Below are positions 43,118 through 52,227 of a stretch of DNA of 64,000 nucleotides, piece after piece (the first letter of the stretch is position 1; every line of letters starts with the position of its first letter). A program made the position numbers and the translations under genes. The stretch covers positions 930,001 through 994,000 of the forward strand of contig NZ_LT635475.1 of assembly GCF_900120165.1 (NCBI RefSeq). The letters are read 5' to 3'. Origin of the DNA: Ezakiella massiliensis. GTDB lineage: Bacteria > Bacillota > Clostridia > Tissierellales > Peptoniphilaceae. Below the pieces are notes generated by a model. It was not told the DNA's origin, ran no database searches, and was given only the letters and a program-made list of their open reading frames with translations.

Positions 43118-43178
43118 GGAAATTGAATCGGTTTGTCTACCATAAATGTAGACGCTACATGACCGATTCAATTTCCCC
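43118..43178 (+). repeat. Short-form hairpin element with long outer stem
   Basis: Outer stem AAATTGAATCGGT / ACCGATTCAATTT, inner GTCTAC-CATAAAT-GTAGAC then GCTACA. It is the short-loop counterpart of the long copy at 15391-15592, which has the same AATCGGT...ACCGATT outer stem. Confidence 0.82.
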
Positions 43179-43219
43179 CAACGAATCTCATCAAATTTTC
43201 CTGCGAAATAACATTATAA

Positions 43220-43254
43220 AACCCCCAGGCATATTTTTTCCTGGGGGTGTTTTA
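43220..43254. terminator. Bidirectional terminator
   Basis: AAAACCCCCAGG / CCTGGGGGTGTTTT stem-loop between the ATPase and MATE genes. Confidence 0.85.
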
Positions 43255-43267
43255 AATTACCAATGAT

Positions 43268-43384
43268 TTTGACTCAGAATCTCGCTCTGCGGGTAGCGGC
43301 GATCCTGAAATGGTCGCCATTCCACAAGCCTGATCCTCCTTGTTGGGTGAAGGTTTGTGGGTCATGCATGCACAAATGTTTTTA
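43268..43384 (+). repeat. Hairpin repeat fragment
   Basis: Contains GGCGATCC-TGAAA-TGGTCGCC (43298-43318), the reverse of the short-form GGCGACC..GGATCGCC, followed by AAGCCTGATCCTCC. A related copy at 57571-57655 has another hairpin inserted in the loop. Confidence 0.65.
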
Positions 43385-43385
43385 C

Positions 43386-44762
43386 CTAATCTTCTCCGTC
43401 CCAAGCTTCTTTTTGGTCCATCATTTGGAAAACTTTTTTAGCTAAAATTATGGCTAGTACAAATGATAAAAAGTCCGATATTGGTCCTGTGTAGACCAAT
43501 CCCATTATGCCAAAGAATTTTGGAAGTATTAGTGCCAAGGGGATAAAAAATATTACCTGCCTGGTCAGGGACAAGAAGGCCCCCCACTTGGCTTCACCAA
43601 TCGAGGTTAAGAGATTTGTCGTGATAGGTTGGATTGGTATTAAAAAGGTCATCATTAGATTTATCCTAAAATAATATCTGCCAAATTTAAAATATTCTTC
43701 GCTGCCGTCTCCAAATAAATGTAATATTTGATTTGGAGCAAATTGGAAGAGCAAAAATGCAAGAGTAAGGATCCCCATTGCCCACTTGGCACTTGTGAGA
43801 TATGCTTCCTTGACCCTCTTGTAATTGCCGGCCCCGTAATTGTAAGAAACAATTGGTTGCATGCCTTGGGAAATGCCAAGGGCAAAGGCAAAAAATATCA
43901 TAAAGACCTTCATGCAAATTCCCACAACTGCCAGGGGAATCACAGGACCAAATTCACTTTGGGCCCCATAGTGGACCATGGAGTTGTTCATAATTATTTG
44001 CACGAAGAGCATGGAAACTTGGTTTATAAAGGGTGCTATGCCCAGCTTTAAAATATTTACCATATAATCTGGCCTGAATTTAAAATCATCTTTTGTTAAA
44101 TCAACCGATTTAAAGTGGCGGCTGTAGGAAATTACCATAAGGGCCGAGAGGACTTGGCCAATAACGGTTGCCCAGGCGGCTCCAGCCATACCCAAATCCA
44201 AGGCAAAGATAAAAATTGGATCCAAGATTATATTTGCAAGGCAGCCCACAAGAATGGCATACATAGAATACTTTGGCGATCCATCTGCCCTGATTAGGGC
44301 CGTGCCTGCATTAGTCAGGATTAAAAATAAAAATCCATAGGAAGTTATATCCGTGTAGGTTTTGGCGTACTCATAATTTTCTGCTGTCGCCCCAAAAATT
44401 GTTAATAGAGTTGGCAAAAAAATTTTTACTAGAACAGTTAATAATAATCCTGAAATTATAATCATCAAAAAGCCAGACCCCATATACTTGCCTGCCTCTT
44501 CTTCTTTTTTCTCGCCCAAAGATAAATTAAATCTGGCCGCAGCGCCAATGCCGATTAAAAGCGACAGGCCAATGCACATGGTGGTTAAAGGAAAGGACAC
44601 ATTGGTCGCAGAATTTCCCACAACACCTACGCTGTTTCCTATGTAAATCTGATCGACGATATTATAAAAAGCCCCCACAATCATTGCAATGACAGATGGC
44701 AGGGTAAATTTAAAGAGCAGCTTTGAAATTGGCTCCGTGGCCAAAACATTTTCTTTTTTCAT
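43386..44762 (-). CDS. MATE-family multidrug/cation antiporter
   Basis: 458 aa from the ATG at 44762 (GGAGGCG upstream; the longer frame runs through the promoter). Twelve membrane segments in two MatE halves: PISKLLFKFTLPSVIAMIVGAFYNIVDQIYIGNSVG opens the first and LKLGIAPFINQVSMLFVQIIMNNSMVHYG the second. SQGMQPIVSYNYGAGNYKRVKEA is the conserved DinF-type loop. It exports drugs or organic cations driven by Na+ or H+. Single gene, no regulator adjacent. Confidence 0.92.
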   Translation of the reverse strand: MKKENVLATEPISKLLFKFTLPSVIAMIVGAFYNIVDQIYIGNSVGVVGNSATNVSFPLTTMCIGLSLLIGIGAAARFNLSLGEKKEEEAGKYMGSGFLMIIISGLLLTVLVKIFLPTLLTIFGATAENYEYAKTYTDITSYGFLFLILTNAGTALIRADGSPKYSMYAILVGCLANIILDPIFIFALDLGMAGAAWATVIGQVLSALMVISYSRHFKSVDLTKDDFKFRPDYMVNILKLGIAPFINQVSMLFVQIIMNNSMVHYGAQSEFGPVIPLAVVGICMKVFMIFFAFALGISQGMQPIVSYNYGAGNYKRVKEAYLTSAKWAMGILTLAFLLFQFAPNQILHLFGDGSEEYFKFGRYYFRINLMMTFLIPIQPITTNLLTSIGEAKWGAFLSLTRQVIFFIPLALILPKFFGIMGLVYTGPISDFLSFVLAIILAKKVFQMMDQKEAWDGED

Positions 44763-45005
44763 ATTCGCCTCCGTGAAAGTATTATAGGAAGTATTATAAC
44801 ACAATTAGATCTTTTAAAAAAGTCATGTCCACCTTTATATTTGCAGGATAAAAAAGATCATCCGCACAGAGGCTCTGGCAAATTATTATCTAAAAAAATC
44901 TTTATAATCTTTTCTATACTTTTATACTCAGCACATATTGTACAAGCAAAAATTTCCAACAAAAAAAGATGGCCGCCGCCATCTTATGATTTACATTATT
45001 TGTTT

Positions 45006-45854
45006 TTATTTCAATGCTAGGTAGGTATTTCCTAGAGTGTGGTTAAAGGCTGCTTGATTTAATTTAGCATCCATTTGATTTAACTCGTTAAAGTTAAGGT
45101 TAAAGTAGAGTTTTTCTTGATTTAGATAATCGTTCCAAGTTGTATCAAAGTGTCTCCATTCGCCATTAATCTTGACTACGTTCCAAGCGTGGACATCATT
45201 GCTGACAACCTTGGATTCAAGACTAGCGAGCTTTGCCATTAGGTCAAATAGTTCTGCGTATCCGCTGCAAAGAGCTGTGTTCATTTCGTAGGCAGCTGGC
45301 CAAGTATTTTGCCAATAGCCAGATGGCGATTGCAACTTATAAACGTCTTGGGTTAATCCCACTTCGTTGTAGGTCAGCTTGTCAATTATAAAGCGATTAA
45401 TTTTTTCTAGCTTTTGTAGGTCTGTCAAGCCTGGTCCCCAAGAATTGATGACTGCTTGCATTTCTTTTTTGTAGCCCCTGGTTTGATTTTGCAGGGCTTT
45501 GGTCTTTTCTTCATCGTGAGGAGAGTGGAAGCAGTAGTAATAGTTTCCATTTTCTTCCCTAATGCTGTATGTTTTAAAGAGACCAGCTGAATCGACTTGG
45601 TTTAAATTTTCCTTAAGGCATTCAGCTATTTCTTTTTTATCTTTTTTATCTAGACTTACACAATGCATGTTGTCCTTTGATCCTATATAATACTTTTCAA
45701 CATAAACGCCTTCAGGTTTGCCCTTTATATTGTATTCAACACCACACTCAACCTTGCCAGCCTTGGCTGTGTAATCTTTTATTACATTTTTATATGCAGT
45801 TTGACTAAAACTTAATAATATCGATGCATAGAATAATACAAATTTGCCTAACAT
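45006..45854 (-). CDS. Secreted transglutaminase-like (papain-fold) protein
   Basis: 282 aa. A short signal peptide (MLGKFVLFYASILLSFSQTA) precedes an all-exported body. The C-terminal half is a transglutaminase-core fold with the catalytic triad Cys196 (TALCSGYAELFDLM), His222 (DVHAWNVVKING) and Asp237 (RHFDTTWND). In bacteria such domains act as extracytoplasmic proteases or transferases on cell-wall proteins. The N-terminal 100 residues match nothing I know. Ribosome site GGAGGAG. It stands alone. Confidence 0.85.
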   Translation of the reverse strand: MLGKFVLFYASILLSFSQTAYKNVIKDYTAKAGKVECGVEYNIKGKPEGVYVEKYYIGSKDNMHCVSLDKKDKKEIAECLKENLNQVDSAGLFKTYSIREENGNYYYCFHSPHDEEKTKALQNQTRGYKKEMQAVINSWGPGLTDLQKLEKINRFIIDKLTYNEVGLTQDVYKLQSPSGYWQNTWPAAYEMNTALCSGYAELFDLMAKLASLESKVVSNDVHAWNVVKINGEWRHFDTTWNDYLNQEKLYFNLNFNELNQMDAKLNQAAFNHTLGNTYLALK

Positions 45855-46400
45855 CCTTAACTCCTCCTTACTTAAACACTATATATTGTGCTTACCCTTT
45901 CTTTAGTTATTACTTTATTTCTTATAATATATATGTCGTCTGAATTTTGTAGTTATTGTTCATATTTTTTAGAAAATCCTTGTAAAGCTTTATTTATAGC
46001 TCTTTTATTAGTTTAATCTTACCCTTTTATTCTGGTAAAGTCAAACGATTTTCCTAATTTTTTCTTTAAAAAATTAGATTTTCTTTGGATAATCTCCTAT
46101 CATTTGTCCCTAGATTAATTTTTTAGTAAGGAGATAATTAAGAACTAATTCTAGATATAGTACTATATATTGTGGTAAGTTTTTTTAAAAAATACTTTCC
46201 TTTTATCTTAAAACACGGGATCTATTTCCCGGTTTGGACTTTGTTTTTCTTCAAGTTTTCTTTAATATTTGATTTTTATTTCAAAAATTCTCTTGATTTT
46301 ATATAAATATAGATGTTTTTAAGATTATCCTATGTTTTTGCCTAAAAATAAAATCATGTTAGCAGTTAAATAAAGATTCGCCTAGCATTTATTTTCCCAA
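45855..46400. other. AT-rich intergenic region with a repeated dyad
   Basis: About 550 bp, no gene. The near-palindrome CACTATATATTGTG (45877-45890, in the leader of the transglutaminase-like gene) recurs as TACTATATATTGTG at 46161-46174. A small GGGA-TCTAT-TTCCC hairpin lies at about 46218. The rest shows nothing I can interpret. Confidence 0.45.
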
Positions 46401-46403
46401 TAA

Positions 46404-46480
46404 AAAAGAGCCAGGGGATCCTGGCTCTTGCCTATAAATATTAAATTCAAAAAACGAGGCGGTTTTTATTTTCCGCCTCC
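46404..46480 (-). terminator. Tandem terminators after alaS
   Basis: Two stem-loops: GGCGG-AAAATAAAAA-CCGCC then GTTTTTT (46450-46478), and GAGCCAGGATCCCCTGGCTC then TTTTTT (46404-46430), both with T runs on the minus strand. Confidence 0.85.
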
Positions 46481-46506
46481 TTTGTTTTTTATATATTAGA
46501 TTCTAT

Positions 46507-49134
46507 TTATAAATAAGATGTGATGTCATCAAAGACGGATGATAATTTTTCTGTGTCCTTGGCGCCTGCCATGGCCATATCTGGTTTGCCACCGCCGTTA
46601 CCACCTAGGGCTTGGGCGATTTTCTTGACGATTTGTCCAGAGTTTACCCCTTCCTTGACCAGCTTTTGAGTTGTTGAGACGAGGAGGTTGACCTTGTCGC
46701 CGTTTTTGGCGCCGAGGATTACCAAGATGTCATCAAACTTGCCCTTCATTTCGTCGGAAATGCTTCTGAGCTCATTGGCATCCACATCTTCAAATGTTGC
46801 AGCAAGGAGTCTGTGGCCCTTGTAGTCGACAATCTTGGATTCCAAATCGCCTGCAGCTCCAGCGAGAAGTTCTGCCTTTAGGCTTTCGATTTCCTTCTTG
46901 AGTTCGCGATTTTCGCCTACAAGGTCTTCGGTCTTTTGCAAGAGGTCACTTGGCTTTGTCTTTAATTTGCCCGCAAGATCTTCGATTAACTTTTCCCTAT
47001 CCAAAACATATTTGTAGGCAGCGTGACCTGTGATGGCTTCAATCCTGCGAACGCCTGCGGCTGTGCCTGTTTCCATAACGATTTTGAAGAGGCCGATTTC
47101 GGATGTGTTTTTAACATGGGTTCCCCCGCAAAGTTCCATGGAGAACTTACCCATCTTTAGAACGCGGACAATTTCCCCGTACTTGGATTCAAAGAGGCCC
47201 ATAACGCCTTCTTCTTTGGCTTCCTTAAGAGGTTTTTCTTCAGTGACAACTGGGATTGCTTCCAAGACTTTTTCATTTACAATTCTTTCAACCTTGGCAA
47301 TTTCTTCCTCGGTCATGGCTTGGTAATGGCTAAAGTCAAAACGCAAGCGGTCAGCTTCTACCAGTGATCCAGCTTGGTGAACGTGGGTGCCCAAGACTTG
47401 ACGAAGGGCTGCGTGCAGCAAGTGGGTGGCAGAGTGGTTGCGTCTGATGTCTTCCCTGCGGAAATTGTCGATCTTTGCAAAGACCTTGTCTCCGACCTTG
47501 GCTGAGCCATCTGTAACCTTGACGCTGTGGAGGAAGAGGCCGCCCTTGGTTTTTTGTGTGTCGATAACGTCCATAGCAAAGCCGTCGCCTGTAAGAGTTC
47601 CGATGTCGCCAACTTGGCCCCCGCTTTCCCCGTAGAAGGGAGTGTTAGCAAGGACAACTAATGCCTTGTCGCCAGATTTAATGGAGTCGACTTTTTTGTC
47701 ATCCATAAAGATATTTGTAATCTCTGTATCGCCTTCAACTTCGCTGTAGCCAGAGAAATCGTTTGACAGGCCTTTGAAGATTTCGTCGTTGCCATCCTTC
47801 TTCCAACCTGAGTCGGACTTGTCGATGGCTTCGCGTGCCCGGGTCTTTTGCTCTTCCATGGCGGTGTCGAATTCTTCCTTATTATATGTTAATTTATTTT
47901 CGCTTAAGATTTCCTCAGTAATTTCAGCTGGGAAACCGTAAGTGTCGTAGAGTTCAAAGACGTCTGCCCCTGACATTTCAGTTTTATTTTGAGCTTTTAG
48001 GTCTTCCATCTTGGCATCTAGAAGTTCTGAACCTGTAAAGATGGTGCGTTTAAATCTTTCTTCTTCAGTTTGGACAACTTCCAGGATAATTCTCCTGTTT
48101 TCGTCAAGTTCTGGATAGGCTTCCTTCCAGTCATCGATGAATTTGTTGATAATTTCAACCAAGAACATATCCTTGATGCCAAGGAGCATGCCGTGTCTTA
48201 CCGCCCTTCTCATAAGTTTGCGCAAGACATAGCCGCGGCCTTCGTTTGAAGGGACAACCCCGTCTGAGATGAGGAAGGTCATGGCCCTGGTATGGTCAGC
48301 GATGATCCTCATTGAAGTGTTGGTCTTTTCTTCGACGTCGTATTTTTTGCCCGACAGCCTTTCAACTTCGGTGATAATCTTTCTAATAGTAGAAATATCG
48401 TAGACTGATTCTACATTTTCCATTACGCAGGCAATTCTTTCAAGGCCCATGCCCGTATCGATATTTGGATTTGGGAGGGGATTGTAATTGCCATTAGCGT
48501 CCTTGTCAAATTGGGTGAAGACCAGGTTCCAAACTTCTAGAAAACGGTCACAGTCGCAGCCAGGTTTGCAGTTTGGATCTCCACAACCAAATTCCACGCC
48601 CTTGTCGTAGTGGATTTCAGAGCAGGGACCGCTGGGTCCAACTTCTAGCTCCCAGAAGTTGTCTTCCTTGCCCAAGCGGACAATGCGTTCTTCTGGGATT
48701 CCGACCTTGTCCTTCCAAATGTTGAAGGCCTGGTCGTCGTCCTTGTAAACGCTAACCCAAAGTCTGTCCTTGTCAAGGCCCATAACCTCAGTCAAAAATT
48801 CCCAGGCCCAAGTGATGGCTTCTTCTTTGAAGTAATCGCCAAAGGAGAAGTTGCCCAACATTTCAAAAAATGTAAGGTGCCTGAGGGTCTTGCCAACGTT
48901 ATCTATATCGCCAGTGCGAACGCACTTTTGCGAAGTGGTCATCCGTGAAGCTGGCGGTGTGGCCTCCTTGGTAAAATATTTTTTAAGTGGTGCCATACCA
49001 GCCCCAATCAATAATAAGCTCTTGTCGTCTTTTGGTATTAGTGAATATGATGGATGAACGAGATGGCCCTTGGATTCAAAAAATTTTAAAAATCTGCGTC
49101 TTATCTCGTGCATACCAATTTTATTTTCTGTCAT
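46507..49134 (-). CDS. alaS: Alanyl-tRNA synthetase
   Basis: 875 aa, full length. Aminoacylation core at the N-terminus (IGMHEIRRRFLKFFESKGH, PSYSLIP). Editing domain zinc ligands HSATHLLH and CGGTH (MELCGGTHVKNTSE). C-terminal C-Ala/DHHA1 domain ending GGGKPDMAMAGAKD. It charges tRNA-Ala and clears mischarged Ser/Gly. The CNPDC-like CGDPNCKPGCDCD zinc cluster near residue 190 is a lineage-typical insert. Its start overlaps the permease gene by 14 bp. No T-box leader is seen, consistent with being second in an operon. Confidence 0.97.
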   Translation of the reverse strand: MTENKIGMHEIRRRFLKFFESKGHLVHPSYSLIPKDDKSLLLIGAGMAPLKKYFTKEATPPASRMTTSQKCVRTGDIDNVGKTLRHLTFFEMLGNFSFGDYFKEEAITWAWEFLTEVMGLDKDRLWVSVYKDDDQAFNIWKDKVGIPEERIVRLGKEDNFWELEVGPSGPCSEIHYDKGVEFGCGDPNCKPGCDCDRFLEVWNLVFTQFDKDANGNYNPLPNPNIDTGMGLERIACVMENVESVYDISTIRKIITEVERLSGKKYDVEEKTNTSMRIIADHTRAMTFLISDGVVPSNEGRGYVLRKLMRRAVRHGMLLGIKDMFLVEIINKFIDDWKEAYPELDENRRIILEVVQTEEERFKRTIFTGSELLDAKMEDLKAQNKTEMSGADVFELYDTYGFPAEITEEILSENKLTYNKEEFDTAMEEQKTRAREAIDKSDSGWKKDGNDEIFKGLSNDFSGYSEVEGDTEITNIFMDDKKVDSIKSGDKALVVLANTPFYGESGGQVGDIGTLTGDGFAMDVIDTQKTKGGLFLHSVKVTDGSAKVGDKVFAKIDNFRREDIRRNHSATHLLHAALRQVLGTHVHQAGSLVEADRLRFDFSHYQAMTEEEIAKVERIVNEKVLEAIPVVTEEKPLKEAKEEGVMGLFESKYGEIVRVLKMGKFSMELCGGTHVKNTSEIGLFKIVMETGTAAGVRRIEAITGHAAYKYVLDREKLIEDLAGKLKTKPSDLLQKTEDLVGENRELKKEIESLKAELLAGAAGDLESKIVDYKGHRLLAATFEDVDANELRSISDEMKGKFDDILVILGAKNGDKVNLLVSTTQKLVKEGVNSGQIVKKIAQALGGNGGGKPDMAMAGAKDTEKLSSVFDDITSYL

Positions 49135-50359
49135 TTTCTATCCTCGATTCTTCTTTAATTTTATTTTTCCTATAATCCTTGTATTCGTTGTAAACAACCT
49201 GGCCAATAATCACAATCGGCAGGGCAAAGATCATGCCCACAAAACCGAAGAGGAAGCCCCCAATCAGTATTGCTATAAGCACTGTAAAGGGGTGCATGCC
49301 CAGAGTGTCTGCAAAAATCTTTGGCATAATAATGTTATTTTGTAGCCAGTTAGAAACTGGGAATATAATTATAACAGCCAGCGCCTTGGCAGGGCTGTCT
49401 ATAATTGCAAATATAAAGGCTGGTATAAATCCAACCAGGGGTCCAATATAGGGAATAATATCCGCAAACATGGAGATAATCCCGATTACAAAGGCAAAGT
49501 CTACTCCAGCTATGGTTAAGAAAATGCTAATCATAATCCCTAGGGCCAGGCAAGACAGGAGTTTACCCTTTACATAATTGCCGACCTGTTTATCGATCTT
49601 GGATAAGACTTGCAGGGTCTTTTCCTTGCGTTTTTCTGGAATCAAAGCCTTGGCCTTTGCCACAAACAATTCCTTGTCCTTCAAAAGATAAAAGACAAAT
49701 AGAGGAATCAAAACGATCATCAGAGTCTTGGAAACAGTTGTCTTAACCCCAGACAAAACTCCTCCCATGTTCTTCCTGGCCGTTTGAATCATATTTTGTA
49801 TAAATTCTCCCCAATCAACCGTCTTGATATCAAAAAGCTCCTTGCCAGCAATTTTGACAGACAAGTCATTTACCAGCTGTTGGGCTTGGTTTACATATGA
49901 AGGTAGGTTATTTATAAGCTTTTTAAATTCTTGGACCGTCTTTGGCAAAATTGTAAGAGAAAAAATTACCAAGATAACCAAAACTATCAGATAAATAGCA
50001 GCAATAGCCCGGGTCCTATTCATATATTTTCTCTTCTCCAAGCGCCTAACCGCCGGATTTAATACATAGGCTATGATGAGCGATGCAATAAAGGTGTTAA
50101 ATAAATACCTCAGGCTCGCATTGGTCTTTAAAATCAAATAAAAAATAAAAACTGCCAGGGCAATTAAAAACCATTTAAAAACCTTTTTTGTCGAGACCCT
50201 AATCTGCTTATCCTCATCCACGTGCTTGTTGGCAATCTGTATCAGATAATACAAGCTCGTCAGCATTAAAATGCCAAGGATAATCCAAATCGCCCTTTGA
50301 ACCACAACGTCAAAGGTGAGTTTGTTAAGAGATTCTCTTATCAAATCCAAAGCGTCCAT
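49121..50359 (-). CDS. AI-2E-family (PerM-like) membrane transporter
   Basis: 412 aa from the ATG at 50359 with AAGGAGGTAACG upstream. Eight membrane segments with the conserved VDFAFVIGIISMFADIIPYIGPLVGFIPA block and the GMHPFTVLIAILIGGFLFGFVGMIFALPI block of the UPF0118 family. Members export AI-2 or act as Na+/H+ antiporters; the role here is unknown. It forms a two-gene operon with alaS, a common neighbour in Firmicutes. Confidence 0.87.
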   Translation of the reverse strand: MDALDLIRESLNKLTFDVVVQRAIWIILGILMLTSLYYLIQIANKHVDEDKQIRVSTKKVFKWFLIALAVFIFYLILKTNASLRYLFNTFIASLIIAYVLNPAVRRLEKRKYMNRTRAIAAIYLIVLVILVIFSLTILPKTVQEFKKLINNLPSYVNQAQQLVNDLSVKIAGKELFDIKTVDWGEFIQNMIQTARKNMGGVLSGVKTTVSKTLMIVLIPLFVFYLLKDKELFVAKAKALIPEKRKEKTLQVLSKIDKQVGNYVKGKLLSCLALGIMISIFLTIAGVDFAFVIGIISMFADIIPYIGPLVGFIPAFIFAIIDSPAKALAVIIIFPVSNWLQNNIIMPKIFADTLGMHPFTVLIAILIGGFLFGFVGMIFALPIVIIGQVVYNEYKDYRKNKIKEESRIENDRK

Positions 50360-50642
50360 AACCGTTACCTCCTTAAACTCAATATATAGGTAAATTATAC
50401 TCCATAAAAGGCTTTCCGTCAACAAAAAACCAATGGCCAATCGCCTTTTGCTTTGCTTTTAGCAAAAAATTAGTAAAACTTTAAAAAATAAAGTCCCAAA
50501 CAAATGGCAAAATAATTTTAAAAACAATTTTAAAAAAAATAAAGCAAAATAATTTTAAAAATAATTCACAAAATACAAAGCAAAAAATTTGTAAAAATTT
50601 TCTCACATAAAATTACAAACAATTTCAAAAAAATTCCACAAA

Positions 50643-50672
50643 AAAATTGTGGGCGTCGCCACAATTTAAATT
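50643..50672 (-). terminator. Terminator of the HAD phosphatase gene
   Basis: AAATTGTGGCG-ACG-CCCACAATTTTTTT on the minus strand. Confidence 0.8.
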
Positions 50673-50682
50673 TAAATTATTT

Positions 50683-51315
50683 TTACTTTTCCAAGAGCTT
50701 TAAAATATCAGCCGGCCCTTTTAAAAGAATCTTGTCGTGATTTAAATATTCGTCAGTCCCCCACTCCGAGGCCCCGTAGGCTATGCCGGCGTCGATTGCA
50801 GCCAGATGGTCGCTAAGGGCGTTTCCTATATAAATGGTCTGGTCGGGATTTAAATTATTTTCCTTCATCAAAAGGACCAACATGTCACCACTAGGCTTAG
50901 GATTTTCGACATCGTCCTTGCAAACAAAAGTATCAAAAAATTTATCCATGCCGTTTTGGTCTAGTACAATATGGCTGCCAGTTCGGTCGCGGTTGGTAGC
51001 AAATCCCATAAAATTCGCCTTACTCTTAAGCTCTGTCAAGACCTCCTCCATGCCAGCGAACATTCCAATCCCGTGGGCCAGCTCGTCAAAATGCGCAAAA
51101 AGCTCTCCCATATTTTCTGCATTTGCCTCGATCTTAAGGGCCGCTAAAACATCTATAACTGGAAGGTGTAGTGTAATGGCCTTCTCCTCTGCAGTCAAAG
51201 GCCGGCCGATTTTTTTCATAGTCATCCGCTCAAAGGCCTCAATGGTAGCAAAACGCGAATCCAAAATCGTCCCGTCTATATCAAAAATAAAATTCTTAAA
51301 AAATCTCTGGTCCAT
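50683..51315 (-). CDS. HAD-family hydrolase (phosphoglycolate phosphatase-like)
   Basis: 210 aa. HAD motifs: I FIFDIDGTILDS, II GFATNRD (Thr), III Lys in NPKPSGD, IV YIGNALSDHLAAIDAG. The helical cap between residues 15 and 85 is of the beta-phosphoglucomutase/Gph type. It dephosphorylates a small metabolite, exact substrate not readable. Single gene with a hairpin terminator. The 240-bp gap between this gene and the AI-2E start (50360-50682) is A/T-rich and otherwise empty. Confidence 0.87.
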   Translation of the reverse strand: MDQRFFKNFIFDIDGTILDSRFATIEAFERMTMKKIGRPLTAEEKAITLHLPVIDVLAALKIEANAENMGELFAHFDELAHGIGMFAGMEEVLTELKSKANFMGFATNRDRTGSHIVLDQNGMDKFFDTFVCKDDVENPKPSGDMLVLLMKENNLNPDQTIYIGNALSDHLAAIDAGIAYGASEWGTDEYLNHDKILLKGPADILKLLEK

Positions 51316-51712
51316 AAAAACTCCAAAATAAAAATTTCAGTAAAAATAAAAATTACAATATAAAAACTATAGTCTAAAAGCCATCAAAAAACTTTCTATA
51401 CACACTTTATACACTTTTCATATAATAATAAATAAGAAAAGACTCCTGCTAATTCAGCAATTGAAAATTTTTATCAATTGCCTGACTAGAACTCTTTTGT
51501 TTAATAAAATTATTTTATTTGAATTTTTTTACATATAGAAAGCATGAATTATTTATGCTTGAAAAATAAAAAGCTTAAACTGTAAACAAATTATATCTAC
51601 AACTAGCAATTTCTAAAAATATATACGAAATCAATATCTTAAATCATCTTATGCTTTTCTTCTTTCACAAATAGCTGAGTTAAAATTTTTAAAAATAATA
51701 AAAAATTAACTC
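51316..51712. other. AT-rich intergenic region
   Basis: About 400 bp, no gene. A hairpin GCAATTG-AAAATTTTTAT-CAATTGC lies at 51458-51482, and a weak AT-rich stem-loop after the NYN gene (GAGTTAA / TTAACTC, 51676-51712) may be the operon's terminator. Confidence 0.45.
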
Positions 51713-52219
51713 TTACTCGCCCTTGCCTTCCAGCCATTTTTTGAGTTCTCTTTCCATTTCGCTTTCTTCTACTAAATGGTCGTTTTTGATTTTTTGCCTT
51801 TGGTGCATTTTTTTCTCCAGCTCTAGGCTGTCTTCGATCATTGCAAAAAAGGCCCTTGACCCCATCCGACTTGCGCCTTCGTTAAAGGCAAGCGTAGACT
51901 CGGCAAGGTCATTGGTCACCACGACCATTTTGTAGCGGTCAGCGTACTTGTAGGTCGCGGCCTCTATAAAGGAGTCGGCGGTTTCGTTTTCACGTGTAAA
52001 GACAATGGTGAGATCATCCTTCTCGTAGGTCTCACCCCGATTGTCCTTGACCATGTGGCCATCGTAGACCACGATAATCTTTTTACCGATGTATTTGCCG
52101 TAGCTCGATAGAATGGTCTCCAGCGACCGCCTGCTCTCTTCCAAAGATATTTCCAGGAGGTCTTTTAGGTGACTTGCGTGTATTAAATTGTAGCCATCAA
52201 CTATAAAAACTTCCTTCAT
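51713..52219 (-). CDS. NYN-domain (YacP/Rae1-like) ribonuclease
   Basis: 168 aa. Starts VFIVDGYNLIHASHL, the YacP/NYN signature with active-site Asp. Further acidic residues in IVVYDGHMVKDN, ETADSFIEAATYKYADRYKMVVVTNDLAE complete the PIN-like metal site. In Bacillus subtilis the homologue Rae1 is a ribosome-associated endoribonuclease; orthology here rests on the same gene order (cysS-mrnC-rlmB-yacP). Last gene of the operon, 8 bp after rlmB. Confidence 0.9.
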   Translation of the reverse strand: MKEVFIVDGYNLIHASHLKDLLEISLEESRRSLETILSSYGKYIGKKIIVVYDGHMVKDNRGETYEKDDLTIVFTRENETADSFIEAATYKYADRYKMVVVTNDLAESTLAFNEGASRMGSRAFFAMIEDSLELEKKMHQRQKIKNDHLVEESEMERELKKWLEGKGE

Positions 52220-52227
52220 AAGCTATT

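Noticed and set aside
49135..50682. T-box leader for alaS
   Set aside because: alaS is second in an operon and no specifier or antiterminator sequence is visible upstream of the permease.
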